From: Actinoplanes lutulentus
GTDB lineage: Bacteria; Actinomycetota; Actinomycetes; Mycobacteriales; Micromonosporaceae
DNA: 64,000 nucleotides
Assembly: GCF_003259845.1 (NCBI RefSeq)
Contig: NZ_QLMJ01000024.1
Location: 62,001 to 126,000, forward strand
Direction: 5' to 3'
The notes under the pieces were generated by a model. That model made no database searches. It was not told the origin of the DNA and saw nothing but the letters and a program-made list of their open reading frames with translations. How positions within the stretch are numbered: position 1 is the stretch's first letter; each line of letters begins with the position of its first letter. The translations under genes and the position numbers were made by a program. Shown here piece by piece: positions 1 through 8,528 of the stretch.

Positions 1-189
1 GGCATATCAGTTTTTGCCGAGACGTTCCTCACCAGCGAAAACGTGGACTCCGGAATCCAAATAATCATTTCCCCGAACGGTATTCCACGTCAATTACGGA
101 AGGTTCCCGGCCGGAAACGGGGCAGCGCGACGGGACCGTCCCGTCCTATCATCCTCAGCAAGATCGTCGACCGGCTCGAGGAGAGTTCG

Positions 190-2070
190 TTGATTCGTCC
201 ACAGTGGTCGTACCGGGTCGGGATGGCCTTGCTCACCACGATCTCGGCCGGTGCCCTCGCCGCTCCGGCCCAAGCCGCGACCACCGGTGTTGCGTACGTC
301 TCCGGCGCCACGGTGACGTTCACCGCGGCGGCCGGCAAGGTCAACACCGTGACGCTCCTCCGCATCGGGCGCACGGTCACCATCGACGACCGGGTGGCGC
401 TGAAGCCCGGCAAGGGCTGCAAGAAGGTCGACAAGACCAAGGTCAAGTGCACCACCGCGAAGAAGACGAAGCTGATCCAGGTCAAGCTCGGTGACAAGAA
501 CGACAAGCTGTTCAACGAGTCGGCGGCGAACTCGCGGATCTTCGGCGGCGCCGGCAACGACCGGATCATGGGCAGTCTCGGCGCCGACGCCGTGTACGGC
601 GAGTCCGGCAACGACACCATCTTCGGCAGCGAGGGCAACGACGCGATCGACGGCGGAACCGGCAAGGACCTGATCTCGGGCGAGGACGGCAACGACCGGC
701 TCTACGGCGCCGCCGGGAACGACCAGCTCTCCGCGGGCGCGGGCAACGACGAGGTACGGGCCGGCGCCGGCAACGACACCGTCCACGGCGATGCCGGCCA
801 CGATCGTGTCTACGGCGAGACCGGCAACGACTACATCCAGACGGACGCCGGGAACGACGTGGTCTACGGCGGTGACGGCAACGATCAGTTGCTGACCGGC
901 AGCGGTTACGAGGACTGGGAGAAGGGCACCGGGACCGACGCCGTGGACGGCGGCGCCGGGAACGACTACGTGGTGGTCGGCGACGGCGACGACAAGGTGT
1001 GGGGGCAGAGCGGCAGCGACATCATCGCGCTGGGTTACGGCCACGACCGCGCCGACGGCGGGCTCGGCGCGGACACGATCGACGGCCAGGGCGGAAACGA
1101 CACCATCGCCGGTGGCGCCGATGAGGACTACGTGTACGGCGGCGACGGCAATGACGTCGTTCAGGGTGGTGCCGGAAACGACCTGCTGGCCGGCGGCCTC
1201 GGCAACGACAAGGTCTACGGCGGTCCCGGAACCGACGGGTTCGATGAGGGCATCGCGCGCGCCGCGGGCACCGCGGACTCGGACCTGCTGGTCAGCGGCG
1301 GCGGCGAGGACTCGGTGTCCTACGCGTACCGCGTCCGGGGTGTCTCGGCCGACGCGGACGGCGTGACTGGCGACGACGGCGAATCCGGCGAGCGCGACAC
1401 GATCGGCACCGGCTTCAAGAGGCTCACCGGCGGCAATGGCAACGACCGGCTGGTCGCATCGGCGGCCGGCTCGGACCTGGGTGGCGGCGCCGGGAACGAC
1501 ACGCTGGTCGGGGCCGGCGGCGCCGACCGGATCTTCGGTGGTTCGGGCCGGGACAACGTTTCCGGCGGCGGTGGCAACGACCTGCTCGTCGGCGACGGCG
1601 AATACGGCGCCTACCCCGCCGTGCAGCCGGCGGCTGACGTGATCTCCGGCGGTGCCGGTGTGGACACGGTGGACTACGGCGGCTCGGTCCGCGGGGTCGC
1701 CGTCGACCTCGACGGCGTAACGGGTGACGACGGTGTCTCCGGCGAGGGTGACACCCTCAGCACCGACATCGAGAACGTGATGGGCAGCGCGTTCACCGAC
1801 CGGATCACCGGCAACGCGGCGGACAACCGGATCGAGGGCCGCGCCGGCGCTGACGTCATCCACGGTCTCGGTGGCAAGGACACCCTGCAGGGCGGATCCG
1901 GCGCCTACCTCTATGGCGACACCGGTGACGACATCGTGTGGGGACAGGCTGAATTGGACGCCGCGCCGATGCACCTTGACGGTGGCTCGCACGACTCGGC
2001 AACCGGTGACATCTGCGTCGTCAACCAGGACGGTCCCGACATCTGGACCAACTGCGAAACCTTCTGGTAG
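190..2070 (+). CDS. Secreted RTX-type calcium-binding repeat protein
   Basis: The product is about 626 aa. It has an N-terminal Sec-type signal (hydrophobic segment ending ALAAPAQAA) followed from about residue 110 by dozens of GGxGNDxLxG nonapeptides, the parallel beta-roll that binds calcium in haemolysin-type RTX proteins. Two insert blocks ending in DGVTGDDG interrupt the repeats, and a Cys pair lies near the C-terminus. I chose TTG at 190 because GAGGAGAG precedes it and the signal peptide then begins with a basic tip; the frame stays open back to GTG 43, which would bury the signal. No type I secretion genes are adjacent, so Sec export is inferred. Ligand and role are unknown; adhesion or cell-envelope function is the usual guess for such proteins. 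Confidence 0.82.
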   Translation: MIRPQWSYRVGMALLTTISAGALAAPAQAATTGVAYVSGATVTFTAAAGKVNTVTLLRIGRTVTIDDRVALKPGKGCKKVDKTKVKCTTAKKTKLIQVKLGDKNDKLFNESAANSRIFGGAGNDRIMGSLGADAVYGESGNDTIFGSEGNDAIDGGTGKDLISGEDGNDRLYGAAGNDQLSAGAGNDEVRAGAGNDTVHGDAGHDRVYGETGNDYIQTDAGNDVVYGGDGNDQLLTGSGYEDWEKGTGTDAVDGGAGNDYVVVGDGDDKVWGQSGSDIIALGYGHDRADGGLGADTIDGQGGNDTIAGGADEDYVYGGDGNDVVQGGAGNDLLAGGLGNDKVYGGPGTDGFDEGIARAAGTADSDLLVSGGGEDSVSYAYRVRGVSADADGVTGDDGESGERDTIGTGFKRLTGGNGNDRLVASAAGSDLGGGAGNDTLVGAGGADRIFGGSGRDNVSGGGGNDLLVGDGEYGAYPAVQPAADVISGGAGVDTVDYGGSVRGVAVDLDGVTGDDGVSGEGDTLSTDIENVMGSAFTDRITGNAADNRIEGRAGADVIHGLGGKDTLQGGSGAYLYGDTGDDIVWGQAELDAAPMHLDGGSHDSATGDICVVNQDGPDIWTNCETFW

Positions 2071-2089
2071 ACCACCCCGTCCAGCTCCC

Positions 2090-2127
2090 AAGACCTGCGC
2101 CTGCCACCACTGGCAGGCGCAGGTCTT
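2090..2127 (+). terminator. Intrinsic terminator after the RTX gene
   Basis: A perfect 17-bp GC-rich stem (2090-2106 with 2111-2127) closes on a 4-nt loop and is followed by GTTT. It begins 20 bases after the RTX stop codon. Confidence 0.85.
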
Positions 2128-2164
2128 GTTTCGACCGGGATTTGCGGCCTACCCTACGAGCAGC

Positions 2165-2180
2165 AGGAAAGCGCTTTCCT
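2165..2180. promoter_or_regulatory. LacI-family-type operator palindrome
   Basis: AGGAAAGCGCTTTCCT is a perfect 16-bp palindrome centred on a GCGC core, 23 bases upstream of the dehydrogenase start. LacI/GalR-family sugar regulators typically bind even palindromes with a central CG flanked by such arms. The position between terminator and ribosome binding site suits repression of the three-gene operon. No LacI gene is in the window, so the cognate regulator is unknown. Confidence 0.6.
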
Positions 2181-2203
2181 CCTGTCCTCGAAGGGAACCC
2201 CGC

Positions 2204-3352
2204 ATGGCAGCGCGCAGATCGATCGGGATCGTCATCAACGGTGTCACCGGCCGGATGGGATATCGCCAGCACCTGGTGCGGTCCCTCCTTGCCATCCGTG
2301 AGCAGGGCGGTGTGCCGCTGACCGGCGGCGGGCACATCTGGCCCGAGCTGATCCTGGTCGGCCGCGACCCGGACAAACTCGCTTCGATCGCGGCCCGGCA
2401 CGGCCTCACCGAGTGGACCACCGACCTCGACGCCGCGCTGTCCCGGCCGGATGTGGAGGTCTATTTCGACGCGCAGGTGACTGCCCAGCGGGAGAAGGCG
2501 ATCCGCCAGGCCATCGCGGCCGGCAAGCACATCTACACCGAGAAGCCTCTCGCGGAGAGCTCGGGCGCCGCTGAGGAGCTCGCCGAGCTGGCCGCCGCTG
2601 CCGGCATCCGCAGCGGCGTGGTGCAGGACAAACTCTTCCTGCCTGGCCTGCGCAAACTCAAGCGGCTGATCGACGGCGGCTTCTTCGGCAAGATCCTTTC
2701 GGTACGCGGCGAGTTCGGCTACTGGGTCTTCGAAGGTGACTGGCAGACGGCTCAGCGCCCGTCCTGGAACTACCGGCTGGCCGACGGCGGCGGCATCGTG
2801 ATGGACATGTTCCCGCACTGGAACTACGTGCTCGAAGAGCTCTTCGGCGCGGTCCGCGCGGTGCAGTGCACGACGGTCACCCACATCGAGAGCCGGGTCG
2901 ACGAGCGCGGCGAGACATACCAGGCCGACGCCGACGACGCCGCATACGCGATCTTCGAGCTGGAGGGCGGGATCGTCGCCCAGCTCAACTCGTCCTGGGC
3001 GGTCCGCGTCTACCGTGACGAGCTCGTCGAGTTCCAGGTCGACGGCACCGAGGGCAGCGCCGTCGCCGGTCTGCGCGGCTGCCGGATCCAGCACCGGGCC
3101 ACCACGCCGAAACCGGTCTGGAACCCGGACCTGCCGGTGACCGAGTCGTTCCGCGACCAGTGGACCGAGGTGCCGGACAACGACGAGTTCGACAATGGAT
3201 TCAAGGTCCAGTGGGAAGCGTTCCTGCGGCACGTGGTGGCCGGCGAGGAGTTCCACTGGGACTTCGAGTCCGGCGCCCGGGGCGTGCGGCTGGCCGAAGC
3301 GGGCCTCCAGTCAGCGAGCGAGGGCCGCCGCATCGAGCTGGGAAACGCCTGA
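2204..3352 (+). CDS. Gfo/Idh/MocA family oxidoreductase
   Basis: This 382-aa NAD(P)-dependent dehydrogenase of sugars or inositols has an N-terminal Rossmann segment (IGIVINGVTGRMG, residues about 6-18) and the family EKP motif (HIYTEKPLAE, about residue 112), whose lysine contributes to catalysis. The C-terminal alpha/beta domain has a GGGIVMDMFPHW segment. I chose ATG 2204 because it follows AAGGGAA; the open frame upstream runs through the terminator and RTX gene and is not coding. It is the first gene of an operon with the DUF993 gene one base downstream. Members oxidise a hydroxyl of a sugar or polyol; the substrate here is not deducible. Confidence 0.88.
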   Translation: MAARRSIGIVINGVTGRMGYRQHLVRSLLAIREQGGVPLTGGGHIWPELILVGRDPDKLASIAARHGLTEWTTDLDAALSRPDVEVYFDAQVTAQREKAIRQAIAAGKHIYTEKPLAESSGAAEELAELAAAAGIRSGVVQDKLFLPGLRKLKRLIDGGFFGKILSVRGEFGYWVFEGDWQTAQRPSWNYRLADGGGIVMDMFPHWNYVLEELFGAVRAVQCTTVTHIESRVDERGETYQADADDAAYAIFELEGGIVAQLNSSWAVRVYRDELVEFQVDGTEGSAVAGLRGCRIQHRATTPKPVWNPDLPVTESFRDQWTEVPDNDEFDNGFKVQWEAFLRHVVAGEEFHWDFESGARGVRLAEAGLQSASEGRRIELGNA

Positions 3353-3353
3353 C

Positions 3354-4496
3354 ATGGCTACGGTGAACCTGCCCGGCGGCCGGAAACTCGCCCTCGAAAA
3401 CCGCCAAGCCTGGGAAAAACCCAAAAGCCCGATCAAAAGCCGCATTGCGTACGCGGCCGCGCACGTCGTCGCCGACCCGAGAGCCGAAAACGCCCCAGGC
3501 GCTCCGGCTGTCGTCGACTGGGACACCACGCTGAAGTTCCGCCACCATCTGTGGCAGCACGGCCTTGGTGTGGCCGAGGCGATGGACACCGCTCAGCGGG
3601 GCATGGGCCTCGACTACGCCGCGACCAGGGAACTCATCCGCCGCAGTGCGGCCGAGGCCCGTAGCGTCGGCGGAAAGATCGTGGCCGGCGTTGCCACTGA
3701 CGACTTGGCCCCAGGGCAGGCGACTCTGGAGCAGGTGCTTCACGCGTACCAAAGGCAGTTGGGTGATGTGGCAGAAGCCGGCGCCGTGCCGGTTTTGATG
3801 TGCAGCCGCCATCTGGCGGCGGTCGCCAGGGACGCCGACGACTATCTCGGCATTTATCGCGACCTGCTGGAAAAATCTGACAAGCCGGTCGTGCTGCATT
3901 GGCTCGGGACCGCGTTTGATCCGGCGCTCGAAGGCTATTGGGGCTCGACCGATGTCGACAAAGCTACCGAAACCGTCCTCCAGCTGATCGCCGGAAACCC
4001 TGCCAAAGTGGACGGCGTCAAGATCTCGCTGCTCGACGCCGACCATGAGATCCGGCTGCGCCGGCGGCTGCCCGACGGTGTCCGGCTCTACACCGGCGAC
4101 GATTTCAACTATCCGGACCTGATCCGCGGCGACGAGCAGGGGCACTCCGACGCGCTGCTCGGCATCTTCGCGGCGATCGCCCCGGCCGCGTCCGCCGCGC
4201 TGGCCGCGCTCGATCGGGGTGACCTGGCCGAGTACGACCGGATCTTCGCCCCGACCGTCCCGCTCTCCCGGCACATCTTCGAGAAGCCGACGTTCTACTA
4301 CAAGACCGGCATCGTCTTCCTGGCCTGGCTCGCCGGTCACCAGGACCACTTCACGATGGTCGGCGGTCTGCAGTCGGGCCGGTCGGTGCCGCATTTCGCC
4401 AAGCTGATCGAGCTGGCCGACGCGGCCGGCCTGCTCGGCGACCCGGAGCTCGCGGCCGCGCGGGCAAACAGCTTCTTCAAGGTGGCGGTGGGATGA
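3354..4496 (+). CDS. DUF993 family protein (dihydrodipicolinate synthase-like TIM barrel)
   Basis: The product is 380 aa, starting MATVNLPGG. It matches the DUF993 family usually annotated as dihydrodipicolinate synthase-like, which predicts a Class I aldolase-type TIM barrel; a KISLLDADHE segment could hold a Schiff-base lysine, but this is inference. It begins one base after the dehydrogenase stop and its own stop overlaps the next start by 4 bp, so all three genes are almost certainly translationally coupled. The context suggests carbon-carbon cleavage or rearrangement of an oxidised sugar. The reaction is uncharacterised to my knowledge. Confidence 0.8.
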   Translation: MATVNLPGGRKLALENRQAWEKPKSPIKSRIAYAAAHVVADPRAENAPGAPAVVDWDTTLKFRHHLWQHGLGVAEAMDTAQRGMGLDYAATRELIRRSAAEARSVGGKIVAGVATDDLAPGQATLEQVLHAYQRQLGDVAEAGAVPVLMCSRHLAAVARDADDYLGIYRDLLEKSDKPVVLHWLGTAFDPALEGYWGSTDVDKATETVLQLIAGNPAKVDGVKISLLDADHEIRLRRRLPDGVRLYTGDDFNYPDLIRGDEQGHSDALLGIFAAIAPAASAALAALDRGDLAEYDRIFAPTVPLSRHIFEKPTFYYKTGIVFLAWLAGHQDHFTMVGGLQSGRSVPHFAKLIELADAAGLLGDPELAAARANSFFKVAVG

Positions 4497-5308
4497 GCCG
4501 GTTCTCCTTCAATCAGATAACCGCGAAGCATTGGGACCTGGTCGACCTGGTCAAAGGCCTGGTCGAGGCGGATGTCGACAAGGTGGCGCTGTGGCGCGAG
4601 CCGGTGGCCGAATACGGTCTTGAGCGCTCTGCCGCCCTGGTCCGGGATGCCGGGCTCGAAGTCACGACGCTGTGCCGCAGTGGCTTCTTCCAGGAGCCGG
4701 GCTGGTTCGACGACAACCGCCGTGCGATCGACGAGGCGGCTGCTTTGGGCACCGGAGTTCTGGTGCTCGTTTCCGGAGGCCTTCCTCATGGGTCAAAAGA
4801 CATAAAAGGCGCCCGCCAGCATGTTGCCGACGCGATCGCTCAGCTCGTGCCACATGCGACCAATGCCGGCGTCACCCTCGCGATCGAACCCCTGCACCCG
4901 ATGTACGCCGCCGACCGCTGCGTGATCAACACCTGGGATCAGGCCATGGCGATCGCCTCAGCTTTTCCGTCCGACCAGGTAGGTGTCACTGTCGACACCT
5001 ACCACCTGTGGTGGGACGACACGGTCCTCGACAAGATCGAGCAGGCCGGCGACCGGATCGCGATCTACCAGCTGGCTGACTGGATCACCCCGCTGCCGGC
5101 GGGCGTGCTGACCGGGCGCGGCCTGCCCGGCGACGGCTGCGTCGACATCGCCGCTTTCAACGCCGCCGTAGAGAAGGCCGGGTACACCGGCCCGATCGAG
5201 GTCGAGGTGATGAACGAGGAGCTCTGGCAGCGCCCGGGCCGGGAAATCCTTGCGGCCGCCTATTCGGGTTACTCAGGTGACATCGATCCGGCGAAATCCA
5301 CGCCCTGA
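4493..5308 (+). CDS. Sugar phosphate isomerase/epimerase family protein (AP endonuclease 2-like TIM barrel)
   Basis: This 271-aa xylose-isomerase-like TIM barrel has the metal-site glutamates and aspartates expected for the family (LAIEPLHPMY, VTVDTYHLWWD and IEVEVMNEE segments). It starts at an ATGA overlap with the DUF993 gene. Relatives interconvert keto and aldo sugars or epimerise ketosugars in inositol and rare-sugar pathways. With the dehydrogenase and DUF993 protein it completes an oxidise, isomerise, cleave set for an unknown sugar. Confidence 0.85.
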   Translation: MSRFSFNQITAKHWDLVDLVKGLVEADVDKVALWREPVAEYGLERSAALVRDAGLEVTTLCRSGFFQEPGWFDDNRRAIDEAAALGTGVLVLVSGGLPHGSKDIKGARQHVADAIAQLVPHATNAGVTLAIEPLHPMYAADRCVINTWDQAMAIASAFPSDQVGVTVDTYHLWWDDTVLDKIEQAGDRIAIYQLADWITPLPAGVLTGRGLPGDGCVDIAAFNAAVEKAGYTGPIEVEVMNEELWQRPGREILAAAYSGYSGDIDPAKSTP

Positions 5309-5430
5309 CGCAGCCAGAGATTCGTCGAAGGCCATCCTCCGAAGCTACGCTTTTTGCTGGCTAGGAACAGGTTGCCCGGCGCCTCCCGGTCCGGTGAGAT
5401 CTTGATTCCGAGACTTCGGGGGGTGCGAGG

Positions 5431-6219
5431 GTGGCGGGGATCGACACCCCGGCCGGTTACACCGGCTTGCAGCGGATCAGCACCGGCGCCGAAGCCGATC
5501 TCTACCGAGCCTGGGACGAGTACGCCGCCAAGGCGGTCGTCCTGCGGCTCTATCACCGGTTCGCTCGCGGGCGGGCCGAGGAGGCCGCGTTCGCCGAGTA
5601 CTGCGCCACCGCCGTCAGTCTCGGCCGTCATCCGGGGATCGTCGCGGCGCGTGCCGGTGGGATCACCGCCACCGGCCGGCCGTGGCTCGCCCTGGACCTG
5701 ATCGAGGGCCGCACCTTCGAAGAGGTCCTGCGCGACGATCCGCCCGCCCCGGCCGATGCGATCGACCTGGTCATCACGCTGGCCGACGCGCTGGCCTCGG
5801 CACACACGTCGATGACGCACGGTCGCCTGCGCGCTGCCCACGTCCTGATCACCGCGGCCGGCGTCCCGCTCGTGCACGACTTCGCGCTGCGGAGCACCGC
5901 GACGCCGCGTGACGATGTGACCAACCTCGCGGCGCTGCTGTTCCGGGCGCTCACCGGCAGTCACTGGCCGGACGGCGACGACCGGATCATCAAGTCCTGG
6001 CCGGGTCTGACCCAGCTTCTCGACGAGACCCTCACGCCGGTGCCCTCGGTCGACACCATGGCGGCCTTCGCGGATCGGTTGCGCCAGGTGCGGCCAGCGG
6101 CCTCGCCGCCGGCCCCGGTGGTCCAGCCAGTCGCTCCACTTCCTCTGCCTTTGGTACGCCCTAAGCGCACCGTTGCCCTGCTGGCGCTTCTGCGAGCGGC
6201 GTGGCTTCGTGTCCGGTGA
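5431..6219 (+). CDS. Serine/threonine protein kinase-like protein, probable pseudokinase
   Basis: The product is 262 aa. It follows a kinase fold outline (EADLYRAWDEY N-lobe, then a MTHGRLRAAHVLI segment where HRDLKPxN would lie, and LVHDFAL where DFG would lie). The catalytic Asp of HRD, the Asn and a canonical VAxK lysine are not present, so phosphotransfer is unlikely. The C-terminus is a Pro-rich stretch and a short hydrophobic/basic tail (VALLALLRAAWLRVR) that might touch the membrane. I chose GTG 5431 after GCGAGG. It could be a ligand-binding or scaffold protein. It lies 33 bp before the aldo/keto reductase on the same strand. Confidence 0.7.
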   Translation: MAGIDTPAGYTGLQRISTGAEADLYRAWDEYAAKAVVLRLYHRFARGRAEEAAFAEYCATAVSLGRHPGIVAARAGGITATGRPWLALDLIEGRTFEEVLRDDPPAPADAIDLVITLADALASAHTSMTHGRLRAAHVLITAAGVPLVHDFALRSTATPRDDVTNLAALLFRALTGSHWPDGDDRIIKSWPGLTQLLDETLTPVPSVDTMAAFADRLRQVRPAASPPAPVVQPVAPLPLPLVRPKRTVALLALLRAAWLRVR

Positions 6220-6252
6220 GCATCCGGACGCGTCATCTGATGAACTCGTCGG

Positions 6253-7248
6253 GTGAGCCGTTACGACACCATGGAATACCGCCGCTCCGGGCGAAGCGGC
6301 CTGAAACTGCCGGCCGTCTCGCTGGGCCTCTGGCACAACTTCGGCGATGACCGCCCGCTGGACACTCAACGGGCCATCCTGCGCCGGGCCTTCGACCTCG
6401 GGATCACCCACTTCGACCTGGCCAACAACTACGGCCCGCCGTACGGTTCGGCCGAGGCGAACTTCGGTCGCGTCCTGACCGCGGACTTCGCCGCACACCG
6501 CGACGAGCTGATCATCTCCACGAAAGCCGGTTACGACATGTGGCCCGGCCCGTACGGCGAGTGGGGTTCCCGCAAATATCTCACCGCGTCCCTGGATCAG
6601 TCGCTGAAGCGAATGAACCTGGACTATGTGGACATCTTTTACTCGCACTGCTTCGACCCGGAGACCCCGCTCGAAGAGACGATGGGCGCCCTGGACGCGG
6701 CCGTCCGGGCCGGCAAGGCGCTGTACGTGGGCATCTCGTCGTACTCCGGCGCCAAGACCGCCGAGGCCGCGGCGATCCTGCGTGACCTGGGCACACCGCT
6801 GCTGATCCACCAGCCGTCGTACTCGATGCTGAACCGCTGGATCGAGCAGGACCTGCTCGACACCCTGGAACGCGATGGCGCCGGCTGCATCGCGTTCTCC
6901 CCGCTGGCACAGGGCCTGCTCACCGACCGTTACCTGGACGGCTCGAACCAGCCGGCCCGCGGATCGTTCCACGCCGACTGGCTGACCGAGGAGAACCTCG
7001 GCAAGGTCCGCGCGCTCAACACGATCGCCCAGCGGCGCGGCCAGACCCTCGCGCAGATGGCGATCTCCTGGGTGCTGCGCGACCCGCGGATGACGTCGAC
7101 GGTCCTCGGCGCGAGCAGCGTCGCGCAGCTGGAGGCGAACGTGGCCGCCCTCGACTTCGCCTCGTTCTCCGACGACGACCTGGCCGAGATCGACGAGCAC
7201 GCCACCGAGTCCGGCATCAACCTGTGGGCCAGGTCAAGCGGCTACTGA
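6253..7248 (+). CDS. Aldo/keto reductase, YghZ-like (L-glyceraldehyde 3-phosphate reductase family)
   Basis: This 331-aa NADPH-dependent reductase is a close full-length match to the YghZ/GprA subgroup: YRRSGRSGLKLP start, GITHFDLANNYGPP (catalytic Asp and Tyr), IISTKAGYDMWPGPYG (Lys) and VDIFYSHCFDPETP (His). YghZ-type enzymes detoxify L-glyceraldehyde 3-phosphate and methylglyoxal-like aldehydes. The GTG 6253 start gives the family N-terminus. Its 3' end overlaps the convergent sulfotransferase gene by 15 bp. It may handle aldehydes made by the upstream sugar operon, but it is separated from it by the pseudokinase gene. Confidence 0.88.
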   Translation: MSRYDTMEYRRSGRSGLKLPAVSLGLWHNFGDDRPLDTQRAILRRAFDLGITHFDLANNYGPPYGSAEANFGRVLTADFAAHRDELIISTKAGYDMWPGPYGEWGSRKYLTASLDQSLKRMNLDYVDIFYSHCFDPETPLEETMGALDAAVRAGKALYVGISSYSGAKTAEAAAILRDLGTPLLIHQPSYSMLNRWIEQDLLDTLERDGAGCIAFSPLAQGLLTDRYLDGSNQPARGSFHADWLTEENLGKVRALNTIAQRRGQTLAQMAISWVLRDPRMTSTVLGASSVAQLEANVAALDFASFSDDDLAEIDEHATESGINLWARSSGY

Positions 7249-8151
7249 CACGCTGTATCCGTACCGGTGCAGCATGGGCAGGGCCAGCGCGGTCACCGCG
7301 AGCCGGGGACCGATCGGCTGGTCCGCCCGCCACCGGTCGTCAGCTTTCAGGACGACCTCACCGGTACGGAAGCGGCTCGGGTTACCGGAGACGGTGTGGT
7401 TCGGCTCAAGCCGCACGGTCGACTCGTCAAGGAACGGTCCGGTGGTGCTCTGGGTGTCAGTGAAGTCCAGCAGACTCTCGATTCCGTTCTTCGGCGCGGC
7501 CGCGAAGTCCTCGTACCGCAGCCGGCGGTGCCGGTTCGGATAAGCCCGGGACAGCCGCTCGGCGAACGCGTTCCAGACCAGCCAGTGCATCGTGCTGTCG
7601 GCGGGCCGATGCTGCTGCATCAACTGCGGCTTGGGCCGATCCAGCTGCGGCGTGGCCCGCATCCAGGAATGCGTCACCGCCCGCGGATCACGAACCATGT
7701 GCAGAAGGTACGGCTCAACACCCCGCATCCTCGGCAGCAGCGCCGCCCCGGACGGCACCTTCGACGAGTCGACGAGAAGTTCCGCCCCGGTGACCTCGGC
7801 GATCGCGTGATAGAGCCGGGTCAGCAACCGCCGGTACTCCTCGGCCTCGTCCGACAGCGGTCCGCTGAGCAACGAGGGCGTGTGCCGTACCCGGGTGATC
7901 CGCTTCTGCATCTCATCAACGGTCCTCGGATCGGGCTGCCGGTTCCCGTAGGCGACGTCGAGAATCTCCCGCCACAGCGCACAAGCGGCGAGCCGCGCCC
8001 CACACCCACACTTGCGCTTCTGCAGAAGGCCGCGCCGCCACAGGTAGAACAGCTCACCGGTGGAAAAGACCGACGGGTACGAGTTGAGGATGTTGTCGAC
8101 AATCGTCGTCCCGCTGCGGCCCCAGCCCACGATGTACAGCACCTTCACCAT
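7234..8151 (-). CDS. Sulfotransferase family protein
   Basis: This 305-aa PAPS-dependent sulfotransferase has the 5'-phosphosulfate loop near the N-terminus (YIVGWGRSGTTIVDN) and a 3'-phosphate binding region (LLHMVRDPRAVTHSW). A Cys-rich CGCGARLAAC segment around residue 55 resembles a zinc-binding insert. I chose the ATG at 8151 because it places the P-loop at residues 5-15; the longer frame adds only repeat-region sequence. The acceptor is unknown (sugar, lipid or small molecule). It is transcribed away from the repeat-rich spacer and convergent with the reductase. Confidence 0.85.
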   Translation of the reverse strand: MVKVLYIVGWGRSGTTIVDNILNSYPSVFSTGELFYLWRRGLLQKRKCGCGARLAACALWREILDVAYGNRQPDPRTVDEMQKRITRVRHTPSLLSGPLSDEAEEYRRLLTRLYHAIAEVTGAELLVDSSKVPSGAALLPRMRGVEPYLLHMVRDPRAVTHSWMRATPQLDRPKPQLMQQHRPADSTMHWLVWNAFAERLSRAYPNRHRRLRYEDFAAAPKNGIESLLDFTDTQSTTGPFLDESTVRLEPNHTVSGNPSRFRTGEVVLKADDRWRADQPIGPRLAVTALALPMLHRYGYSVSVAA

Positions 8152-8261
8152 GCCGCGGATCCTCAGCCCCGACCCTGGCCCCACCCTGAGCCCACCCTGT
8201 CCGCAACATTTGAAACCCTCCCGCAAAACTCGCCCGCCCGCACTCGCCAGGCAGGCAGGCA

Positions 8262-8308
8262 GATCTTGTGAGTTTGTGCCGCCGGGCCGACCGCAAACTC
8301 ACAAGATC
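8262..8308. repeat. Inverted repeat, hairpin copy 1
   Basis: Perfect 15-bp arms (GATCTTGTGAGTTTG at 8262-8276 and its reverse complement at 8294-8308) enclose a 17-nt GC-rich loop. The same arm sequence recurs at 8354, so this is a repeated mobile-looking palindrome rather than a single terminator. Confidence 0.85.
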
Positions 8309-8353
8309 GGGGAGAGCGGGTGGGTGGAGCACCGTCGGCTGCGGCGGCTCGCC

Positions 8354-8400
8354 GATCTTGTGAGTTTTCGCCGCCAGGTCAGCCACAAACTCACAAGGTC
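8354..8400. repeat. Inverted repeat, hairpin copy 2
   Basis: The arms at 8354-8367 and 8387-8400 match copy 1 (GATCTTGTGAGTTT) with one arm mismatch (AAGGTC in place of AAGATC). Spacing between arms is almost the same as in copy 1, indicating a common element about 47 bp long. Confidence 0.85.
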
Positions 8401-8439
8401 AGCCCCGGCCCTGACCTGCGCGCGCCCGGCCGGGATCAT

Positions 8440-8528
8440 GGGGGCGTAGCGGACCCGTAATCGACACAGGCGGGTGGTTCGCGGGGTGCGTGTCGATTTT
8501 GGGGGCGTAGCGAACCCGAAGTCGACAC
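8440..8528. repeat. 28-bp imperfect direct repeat pair
   Basis: The units at 8440-8467 and 8501-8528 share GGGGGCGTAGCG, then (G/A)ACCCG, then TCGACAC. An inverted GTGTCGA copy lies between them at 8490-8496. Together with the hairpins this makes a cluster of small repeats. Confidence 0.8.

Noticed and set aside
94..2091. Long antisense reading frame (665 codons) opposite the RTX gene
   Set aside because: It is a shadow of a GC-rich repetitive gene: low-complexity Val/Ala/Asp/Gly product, no ribosome binding site, no domain, while the plus strand has a signal peptide and clear RTX motifs.
1871..2203. Upstream in-frame extension of the Gfo/Idh/MocA gene
   Set aside because: The extension reads through the RTX gene end, its terminator and the operator palindrome; ATG 2204 gives the family N-terminus behind a ribosome binding site.
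5269..7200. 643-codon minus-strand frame over the pseudokinase and reductase genes
   Set aside because: Product is Arg/Val/Gly/Asp-rich without recognisable motifs, whereas the opposite strand encodes a clear aldo/keto reductase.
8262..8528. Possible CRISPR array
   Set aside because: Only two copies each of two unrelated repeats, no regular spacers and no cas genes.
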